Shown in pieces: positions 24,151-29,099 of a stretch of 29,099 nucleotides of DNA. The stretch spans positions 1-29,099 of the forward strand of contig PWWY01000220.1 of the NCBI GenBank assembly GCA_003561325.1. The letters run 5' to 3'. Source of the stretch: Syntrophomonadaceae bacterium. Its GTDB lineage: Bacteria; Bacillota; Dethiobacteria; DTU022; UBA8154. Position numbers and translations under genes: made by a program. Each line of letters begins with the position of its first letter. The first letter of the stretch is position 1. The notes beneath the pieces were generated by a model. That model did not search any database, had not been told where the DNA came from, and saw nothing but the letters and a program-made list of their open reading frames with translations.

Positions 24151-24714
24151 TTGGCTATTTCCCTGCAGGCTGTGCTGGAAGCGGGATTGTTTGCCAGCAG
24201 CGAACCGCTTTCTCTGGCGCAGCTGCAAAAAATGTGTGCCGCATCGGAGCAAGAAATTTTGGAAGCAATCACGGGGCTGCGGCGGGACCTGGAGAGTCAA
24301 ACCCGGGGGTTAATTTTGCTGGAAAGACCCGAAGGATACCAGCTGGGCACAAAACCTGAAGCCGCCTCGAAGATTGAAAAACTTTTTGATGAAAATTGTA
24401 TTTCACTGCCCTTATCCCAGGCAGCGCTCGAAGCCCTGGTGATCATTGCCCTGAAACAACCGGTGACCCGGCTGGAGGTTGAGCATATTCGGGGCGTTAA
24501 AACAGACGGTGTGATCGAAAACCTGGTCAAAAGAGGTTTCGTGGAGATCGCCGGTCGCAGGGAAGGACTGGGGAGACCTTTTTTGTATCGGACAACGGAA
24601 GAATTCTTCAATTATTTCGGCGTGCAAGATCTCGCTGAGCTGGAAACTTTTTTCAACGAGGAAATGGGGCACCTCTTGGAGGGAACGGAAAAAGACAGCG
24701 AACAGCGGCGCTGA
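24151..24714 (+). CDS. scpB: Segregation and condensation protein B
   Basis: ScpB dimers bind ScpA and regulate the SMC complex. The 187-aa protein from TTG 24151 has LQAVLEAGLFASSEPLSLAQL (winged helix 1), GYQLGTKPE, LSQAALEALVIIALKQPVTR, then IRGVKTD and GRREGLGRPFLYRTTEEF (winged helix 2). The acidic tail is short. A 43-base gap separates it from scpA. In many Firmicutes spmA and spmB follow; here rluB does. Confidence 0.95.
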   Translation: MAISLQAVLEAGLFASSEPLSLAQLQKMCAASEQEILEAITGLRRDLESQTRGLILLERPEGYQLGTKPEAASKIEKLFDENCISLPLSQAALEALVIIALKQPVTRLEVEHIRGVKTDGVIENLVKRGFVEIAGRREGLGRPFLYRTTEEFFNYFGVQDLAELETFFNEEMGHLLEGTEKDSEQRR

Positions 24715-24723
24715 TTTTGCCTG

Positions 24724-24819
24724 CCAACCATCCAGGCCCTGGTTGGTGGATAAGCGGGATTTGATCACACCCACGGACACTCCCCCGGCAAGCGGAGCCC
24801 TAATGCTGTCGGTCCGTGG
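24724..24819 (+). repeat. Two inverted repeats before rluB
   Basis: CCAACCA (24724-24730) pairs with TGGTTGG (24740-24746) around a 9-base loop. CCACGGAC (24771-24778) pairs perfectly with GTCCGTGG (24812-24819) around 33 bases. In addition, CCCCCG within that loop could pair with CGGGGG just downstream (24822-24827), giving an alternative fold. No T-run follows either stem. Confidence 0.5.
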
Positions 24820-24848
24820 TTCGGGGGTTTAAGTGCTTGGAGAAGATG

Positions 24849-25601
24849 ATGCGCCTTCAAAAGTATCTTTCCATGGCAGGGCTTGCTTCCCGGCGGGAGG
24901 CAGAGAGCATGATCAGGGACGGAAGGGTCAAGTTGAACGGCAGGACCGTTACGGCTATGGGCACGAAAGTGAACCCCCGGGAAGATATCGTCTCCGTCGA
25001 TAACCGCAGGATCAGGATGAAAACGGCCCATCGCTACCTCTTGCTGCACAAGCCTGCGGGTTATCTGACCACTCGCAAGGATCCCTTTGGCCGGCCCACC
25101 GTGTTTGAACTCTTACCCGCTTTCACGGATCAACACCTGTTTTACGTCGGCCGCCTCGATTTCGATACCGAGGGAGTCCTGTTCATGACCAGTGACGGGG
25201 AACTGGCTTCCCGCTTGATGCACCCCCGCTACCAGGTGGAGAAGTCGTACCTGGCTTTGACCCGGGGAGTCATTCCGGCCAGGAAACTGAAATATTTTCG
25301 AGACGGGATGGTCCTGGGTCAAGAAAAAACTGCGCCGGCCCGGGCCGCAATCCGCCAGGTGAACAAGCAGGAGAATACGACCTGGCTGTCCATCACGGTT
25401 CACGAGGGAAAGAAACGGCAAATCAAGCGCATGTGCCAGCAGATCGGCCATCCCGTGCTCTACTTGAAAAGAGTTTCCTTTGCAAGCCTCGGGGTGGGAA
25501 ATCTGCCCCCGGGTTCCTTTCGGCCATTGAACCGGGATGAAGTTCAAGAACTCTATCACAGGGTGGGCTTGCAGGCACCGTTTTCGCAAAATTCCTGCTG
25601 A
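24849..25601 (+). CDS. rluB: Pseudouridine synthase, RsuA/RluB family
   Basis: The 250-aa protein has an N-terminal S4 domain (MRLQKYLSMAGLASRREAE) and a catalytic domain with LLLHKPAGYLTT, VGRLDFDTEG containing the catalytic Asp104, and HEGKKRQIKRMC. It isomerises a uridine in rRNA, probably in 23S; the exact site cannot be read. ATG 24849 is chosen because GGAGA lies at 24839-24843; GTG 24816 is inside the inverted repeat. Confidence 0.95.
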   Translation: MRLQKYLSMAGLASRREAESMIRDGRVKLNGRTVTAMGTKVNPREDIVSVDNRRIRMKTAHRYLLLHKPAGYLTTRKDPFGRPTVFELLPAFTDQHLFYVGRLDFDTEGVLFMTSDGELASRLMHPRYQVEKSYLALTRGVIPARKLKYFRDGMVLGQEKTAPARAAIRQVNKQENTTWLSITVHEGKKRQIKRMCQQIGHPVLYLKRVSFASLGVGNLPPGSFRPLNRDEVQELYHRVGLQAPFSQNSC

Positions 25602-25715
25602 CACGGCCCCTCCAGCAGGATATTTCTTGCATTTCTCGAACTCTTTTAGGAAAAGGTTGATCATAAGTGCCTGCCAGGAAAATGCAATCATTTCTCATTT
25701 TAGGAGGATTGGCTT

Positions 25716-26228
25716 GTGTTTAAGCCCGATCTGGACAGCAGGGATTTAAGAGAGAAAAGGAAAAAAGAAGAACTGCCCGTGGAAAAGATCGAAGAGGAGA
25801 AGCCGGAAAAGCTCACCTTTAGAATTCGTTTTGACTATCGGGGGAATCCGCGCCCGGCCCGGTTCTTTTTCGGCAGGAAAAAAACAGAAGAGGTTGCAGA
25901 AGAGATCAGGGAGCAGCAAATCGCCCTCTGGCGAAACATGCCCTTGCAGGGCATCCAGGTAGAGAGCATCGATTTAGGGGAAATATACAGCCTCTACGAT
26001 GAACATAAAGGAGAAGATATCGCTTTCGCACCGCTGGAAATACGGGTCCGTGCCGATACCATGGAAGATATCCTGCGGTTTGTCTTGCGAGAAGAATTTC
26101 GAAAAATTGAGATCCTGGAACCCTCTTCGATCAAATTGACCAGCAAGGAAGCGGAACGGTTTTTATTTAAAGTGTACGGCCTGCATCAAGAAAAACTCCT
26201 GGCGCGTTTAAAAGAAAGCATTAAATAG
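25716..26228 (+). CDS. Uncharacterised 170-aa charged protein
   Basis: I do not recognise this protein. GTG 25716 has a clear AGGAGG seven bases upstream, and the codon use looks like its neighbours, so it is a real gene. The first 35 residues are highly charged (Lys/Glu-rich) and probably disordered. A folded part follows with FRIRFDYRGNPRPARFFF, a helical stretch and two likely alpha/beta segments (IEIRV-like and EFRKIEI). No signal peptide, membrane segment or cysteine is seen. It lies between rluB and the promoter of aroH. Confidence 0.75.
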   Translation: MFKPDLDSRDLREKRKKEELPVEKIEEEKPEKLTFRIRFDYRGNPRPARFFFGRKKTEEVAEEIREQQIALWRNMPLQGIQVESIDLGEIYSLYDEHKGEDIAFAPLEIRVRADTMEDILRFVLREEFRKIEILEPSSIKLTSKEAERFLFKVYGLHQEKLLARLKESIK

Positions 26229-26263
26229 CCGGTAAAGACCAGGTGGACTCTATGAAATTGGGG

Positions 26264-26292
26264 TTGTAAAACTCGCTAAGATGGTATATGAT
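26264..26292 (+). promoter_or_regulatory. Sigma-A-type promoter for aroH
   Basis: TTGTAA at 26264-26269 and TATGAT at 26287-26292 are 17 bases apart, matching four and five of six consensus bases. The start would be near 26299, about 29 bases before aroH, and probably serves aroH-cmk-plsC-ispH. Confidence 0.6.
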
Positions 26293-26327
26293 TCATTATG
26301 TAGAGCGTTAATACTAAAGGTGGTAGG

Positions 26328-26705
26328 ATGGTGCAAGGAGCTATTGTGCGGGGAATTAGAGGTGCGATCGATGTTGCTGTGAATGATCCTGGGGAAATAC
26401 TCGAAGCGACAAAGCAGCTTTTATTGGAAATGACCGCCGGCAATACCATAAACCTGGAAGACATCTGTGCGGTTTATTTTACGATGACGCAAGATTTAAA
26501 TGCGGTGCATCCAGCCGAAGCGGCGCGGCAGCTGGGTTGGAAATATGTGCCCCTTTTTTGTTCACTGGAAATTGATGTGCCGGGATCTCTTCCCAGGTGT
26601 ATTCGAGTGCTTATGCTGGCAAATTCCTCGAAAAAGCCTGAAGAAATCCGGCATTTTTATTTAAAAGGTGCAGCGAACTTGCGGCAAGACCTGTTGACCG
26701 ATTGA
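26328..26705 (+). CDS. aroH: Chorismate mutase, AroH class
   Basis: AroH converts chorismate to prephenate for phenylalanine and tyrosine. The 125-aa protein aligns with the Bacillus subtilis trimeric enzyme: RGIRGA with Arg11, LFCSLEIDV with Cys78 and Glu81, CIRVLM with Arg93, and RHFYLKGA with Tyr111. These correspond to the known Arg7, Cys75, Glu78, Arg90 and Tyr108. AAAGGTGG at 26316-26323 lies before the ATG. The other aromatic genes often placed between aroH and cmk (tyrA, aroA) are absent here. Confidence 0.96.
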   Translation: MVQGAIVRGIRGAIDVAVNDPGEILEATKQLLLEMTAGNTINLEDICAVYFTMTQDLNAVHPAEAARQLGWKYVPLFCSLEIDVPGSLPRCIRVLMLANSSKKPEEIRHFYLKGAANLRQDLLTD

Positions 26706-26718
26706 CATTTCCTTCGTT

Positions 26719-26744
26719 TATTCCCAGCCATTTAAGAGGGAATA
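26719..26744 (+). repeat. Short hairpin between aroH and cmk
   Basis: TATTCCC (26719-26725) and GGGAATA (26738-26744) pair perfectly around 12 bases. No T-run follows, so it is not a typical terminator. Confidence 0.4.
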
Positions 26745-26785
26745 TCTGTGGAGTTCGCGAAGTAATCTAGAAGGTGGTATGTTGT

Positions 26786-27490
26786 GTGCAGATTGCCATT
26801 GACGGCCCGGCCGGGGCAGGCAAAAGCAGCGTCGCCAGGGAGGTAGCCAGGCGGTTGGGTTTGGTCTATCTCGATACGGGAGCCATGTACCGGGCCATTA
26901 CGCTGAAAGCGCTGAACGAAGGTGTCGATGTCAACGACGGCAAAATGCTCTCCCGCTTAACCAAGAACTGTAAGCTGGAAGTTGTCTACGACGACAGCCT
27001 GGGAAACCGTATCTTGATGGATGGAAATGATATCACGGAAGAGATACGTGCCCCCAGGGTAAATCAAAACGTTTCCCTGGTGGCCAAGTCTTCGGAGGTT
27101 CGCAAGGAACTGGTCCACTTGCAGCAGGCCATCGCAAAAAAAACGGGTGGGATCATCATGGAAGGTCGTGATATCGGCACAAACGTGCTGACGGATGCGC
27201 CCTACAAGTTTTTTTTATCTGCGGACGTGGAAGAGCGAGCCAGGAGAAGATGGGTGGAAATGAAAGAAAAGAACGTGGTGGTCCCGTTCCAGGACCTGCT
27301 GGAAGAAATTGCCATGCGCGATCGTATCGACCAGGAGAGAGAGGATGCTCCATTGCGGGCGGCCCCGGACGCCTGTGTGATCGATACCACGTCGTACAGT
27401 TTTGAGGAAGTCGTACAAAACCTCCTCGAGATGATTCGGTCTGCCCCGCGTGATTTGCAGAAAAAGAGCTGTTCCGGAGAGGTTCGGTAG
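26786..27490 (+). CDS. cmk: Cytidylate kinase
   Basis: Cmk phosphorylates CMP and dCMP. The 234-aa protein opens with IAIDGPAGAGKSS (P-loop, Lys13), then YLDTGAMYRAIT, GRDIGTNVLTDAPYKFFL, ERARRRW and RDRIDQERE, all family motifs. GTG 26786 gives the family start MQIAIDGPAG and has AAGGTGG eight bases before; GTG 26774 lies inside that site and would add four residues. It is followed by plsC two bases later, a common coupling in Clostridia. Confidence 0.96.
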   Translation: MQIAIDGPAGAGKSSVAREVARRLGLVYLDTGAMYRAITLKALNEGVDVNDGKMLSRLTKNCKLEVVYDDSLGNRILMDGNDITEEIRAPRVNQNVSLVAKSSEVRKELVHLQQAIAKKTGGIIMEGRDIGTNVLTDAPYKFFLSADVEERARRRWVEMKEKNVVVPFQDLLEEIAMRDRIDQEREDAPLRAAPDACVIDTTSYSFEEVVQNLLEMIRSAPRDLQKKSCSGEVR

Positions 27491-27492
27491 CG

Positions 27493-28074
27493 ATGATTTA
27501 CCGGTTTTTTCACTTTTTTTTCAATCTCCTCTTCAGAACATTTTTCGGGTACCGCATTTCCGGGAAGAATCATCTCCCTTCCCGGGGCCCGTTTATCATT
27601 TGTGCCAACCACACGAGCTGGTTTGATCCTCCCCTGACAGGTTGTATCGTTCCAGCGAAAAATAGAGTCCATTTCATGGCAAAAGAAGAGTTATTCCACA
27701 TCCTGTTCCTGGGGTGGATCATCAAAAAAATGGGGGCCTTTCCGGTCCGGCGGAACACGGCCGACCGCAAGGCCATACGCCAGGCCCTGCAGATTTTAGA
27801 AGCAGGCGGGGTTGTGGGGTTATTCCCGGAAGGCACCAGGATAAAAACCGGGGCGTTGGGAAAGCCCATGCAGGGTGCCGGCCTTATTGCCGTGAAAAGT
27901 CAAAAACCCGTGGTGCCGGTGGCGATCAAGTGGCCTCCCGGGCTGTTCAAGCGCATCCAGGTAGCCATCGGAGAGCCTGTCGTCTTCCAGGGAAAACGAA
28001 AGGGTTCGCTGGAAGAGGTCTCCGGGCAAATTATGGAAGAGATAAGAAAGCAGTGGGTCTCCTTGACTCCTTGA
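27493..28074 (+). CDS. plsC: 1-acyl-sn-glycerol-3-phosphate acyltransferase
   Basis: PlsC adds the second acyl chain to form phosphatidic acid. The 193-aa protein has a hydrophobic aromatic N-terminus for membrane contact and the catalytic HX4D motif, His40-TSWF-Asp45. It also has the substrate motif FPEGTR near residue 113 and VPVAIKW. GGAGAGG lies ten bases before ATG 27493, within cmk. Length is usual for the family. Confidence 0.95.
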   Translation: MIYRFFHFFFNLLFRTFFGYRISGKNHLPSRGPFIICANHTSWFDPPLTGCIVPAKNRVHFMAKEELFHILFLGWIIKKMGAFPVRRNTADRKAIRQALQILEAGGVVGLFPEGTRIKTGALGKPMQGAGLIAVKSQKPVVPVAIKWPPGLFKRIQVAIGEPVVFQGKRKGSLEEVSGQIMEEIRKQWVSLTP

Positions 28075-28079
28075 GGGGG
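28073..28079 (+). promoter_or_regulatory. Ribosome site pointing to a non-standard ispH start
   Basis: GAGGGGG lies nine bases before ATT 28089, the codon that aligns with the start Met of other IspH proteins. TTG 28071 lies upstream of this site and has none of its own; TTG 28101 would remove the first strand. Confidence 0.5.
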
Positions 28080-28088
28080 TACGTTTCC

Positions 28089-29099
28089 ATTCAGGTTTAC
28101 TTGGCAGAACATGCCGGCTTCTGTGACGGGGTAAAAAACGCGCTGGAATTGACCCTGCACCACGTGGAAATGGGGAAAGAGGTTAGTACTTTCGGGCCCC
28201 TGGTGCACAATGAAAAAGTGGCAAATGTTTTGGCGCAAAAAGGTGTAAAAGTATTTTCGAAACTAGATGAAATCAAAAGCGGGACGATTATCATCCGCAC
28301 CCATGGCGCGACCCCGGACATCCTGGAGCGTTTGTCCAGGGAACCAAATATCGAAGTCATCGACGCTACGTGCCCCTATGTCAAGCGCTTGCAGAAGATC
28401 GCCCACAACTTTTCGGTCAAGGGGTACACGATTCTTATCTACGGGAACCGCGAACATCCTGAAGTTCAGGCTCTGCTGGGTTGGGCCGGCAAAGGGGCCA
28501 TGGTGATCGCACCCGGAGAGTACGAAGGTATCCACCAGCTGTCCATCCCGGGAAAAGCTGTGCTCATTTCGCAAACCACGCAACGAGAAAAAGAATTCTT
28601 AAACGTGGCGGGCATACTGAAGAGTACCTATGCCGAGCTGGATACGTACAAAACCATTTGCAAAGCCACGGTGCTGCGACAAAATGCAGCAGCTAAACTG
28701 GCTTCAGCGGTAGACTTGATGCTGGTTGTGGGGGATCGGAAGAGTTCCAACACAGAGAAATTAGCAAAAGTTTGCCGTGAAATGATAAAGACCTACCAGA
28801 TCACGGGTGCAGAGGAAATCTCCAGCCGGTGGTTGGTAGGGATCAAAAAAGTTGGGGTCACTGCAGGAGCATCTACCCCGGATTGGACGATAAAGGAGGT
28901 TATGGATCACATGGAAAACGAGAATTTTGAGATTCGACCAGAGGAAGAAAGCAGCCCGGAGGAAGAAAACAAACAAGAAGAGGCCAGCGTGCAGGAAGAA
29001 AGTCTGCAGGCAGAGGCCAGCGAGCAGGAAGAAAGTCTGCAGGCAGAGGCCAGCGAGCAGGAAGAAAGTCTGCAGGTAGAGGCCAATGAGCAGGTAGAA
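28089..29099 (+). CDS. ispH: 4-hydroxy-3-methylbut-2-enyl diphosphate reductase, probable IspH-S1 fusion, 3' partial
   Basis: IspH makes isopentenyl and dimethylallyl diphosphate in the last step of the MEP pathway with a [4Fe-4S] cluster. Present are EHAGFCDGV, FGPLVHNEKV, RTHGATP, DATCPYVKR, ISQTTQ, YKTICKATVLRQ, SSNTEK and TAGASTPDW; the three cluster cysteines are all there. The core ends near 28900. An acidic tail follows with 33-bp repeats, open to the window end. In Clostridia such a linker normally joins IspH to ribosomal-protein-S1 repeats, so a fusion is expected. The start is uncertain: ATT 28089, or TTG 28071 overlapping the plsC stop. The usual GFCFGV Phe is Asp here. Confidence 0.93.
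   Translation, partial: MQVYLAEHAGFCDGVKNALELTLHHVEMGKEVSTFGPLVHNEKVANVLAQKGVKVFSKLDEIKSGTIIIRTHGATPDILERLSREPNIEVIDATCPYVKRLQKIAHNFSVKGYTILIYGNREHPEVQALLGWAGKGAMVIAPGEYEGIHQLSIPGKAVLISQTTQREKEFLNVAGILKSTYAELDTYKTICKATVLRQNAAAKLASAVDLMLVVGDRKSSNTEKLAKVCREMIKTYQITGAEEISSRWLVGIKKVGVTAGASTPDWTIKEVMDHMENENFEIRPEEESSPEEENKQEEASVQEESLQAEASEQEESLQAEASEQEESLQVEANEQVE
28980..29099 (+). repeat. 33-bp in-frame tandem repeat in the IspH linker
   Basis: Units lie at 28980-29012, 29013-29045 and 29046-29078, plus 21 bases of a fourth unit cut by the window end. They differ at only a few bases and encode 11-residue units of the type EASEQEESLQA. The frame is kept, giving an expandable acidic linker. Confidence 0.95.

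Noticed and set aside
28980..29099. CRISPR array
   Set aside because: The repeats are contiguous without spacers and lie in frame within ispH.

Overview
The window reads as chromosomal DNA of an anaerobic Firmicute of the Clostridia, close in gene content and order to Moorella, Desulfotomaculum and syntrophic or acetogenic Peptococcaceae-like lineages. This rests on the gene order folD-xseA-xseB-ispA-(OLE RNA)-oapA-dxs-tlyA-nadK-recN, a scpA-scpB-rluB group, cmk-plsC-ispH with an acidic tail typical of IspH-S1 fusions, and frequent GTG/TTG starts behind strong Shine-Dalgarno sites. All recognisable genes lie on the + strand. No tRNA, rRNA, CRISPR array, insertion sequence or phage gene was seen.

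Layout. 2-1699: end of a NuoG/formate-dehydrogenase-like iron-sulfur molybdopterin protein. 1729-4440: three tandem folD-type genes. The first has an in-frame TAA, the second keeps the catalytic residues, and the third has lost most of them and follows a long hairpin. 4437-6899: xseA, xseB, ispA. 6943-7552: a strong sigma-A-type promoter and a ~575-nt structured RNA that I identify as OLE RNA, followed by its membrane partner gene oapA (7580-8173). 8186-13638: dxs, tlyA, nadK, recN. 13814-15857: an acyl-CoA dehydrogenase and a metal-dependent amidohydrolase. 15967-20211: Nudix hydrolase, xerD, deoB, pdp. 20365-22236: a poly(A)-polymerase/CCA-family protein lacking its DxD metal site and a site-2-type protease. 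22270-25601: trpS, scpA, scpB, rluB. 25716-26228: an unrecognised 170-aa protein. 26328-29099: aroH, cmk, plsC and ispH, which runs off the end in a repeat-rich acidic linker.

How the parts fit. Folate-linked one-carbon metabolism (folD copies beside a redox protein) is next to the isoprenoid genes ispA and dxs, with ispH at the far end. The OLE ribonucleoprotein genes sit between ispA and dxs, their usual place in other Firmicutes. Nucleoside salvage (deoB, pdp), chromosome maintenance (xerD, recN, scpAB) and translation or RNA-modification functions (trpS, tlyA, rluB) make up the rest.

Most notable. The OLE RNA/OapA locus is a known but rarely annotated large-RNA system. The folD triplication is unusual because the copy with the best-preserved family motifs carries the stop codon while a catalytically degenerate copy stays open. 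Sporulation genes that often sit among these genes in relatives (spoIVB/spo0A, spoIIM, dacF, spmA/spmB) are absent, as is argR between nadK and recN.
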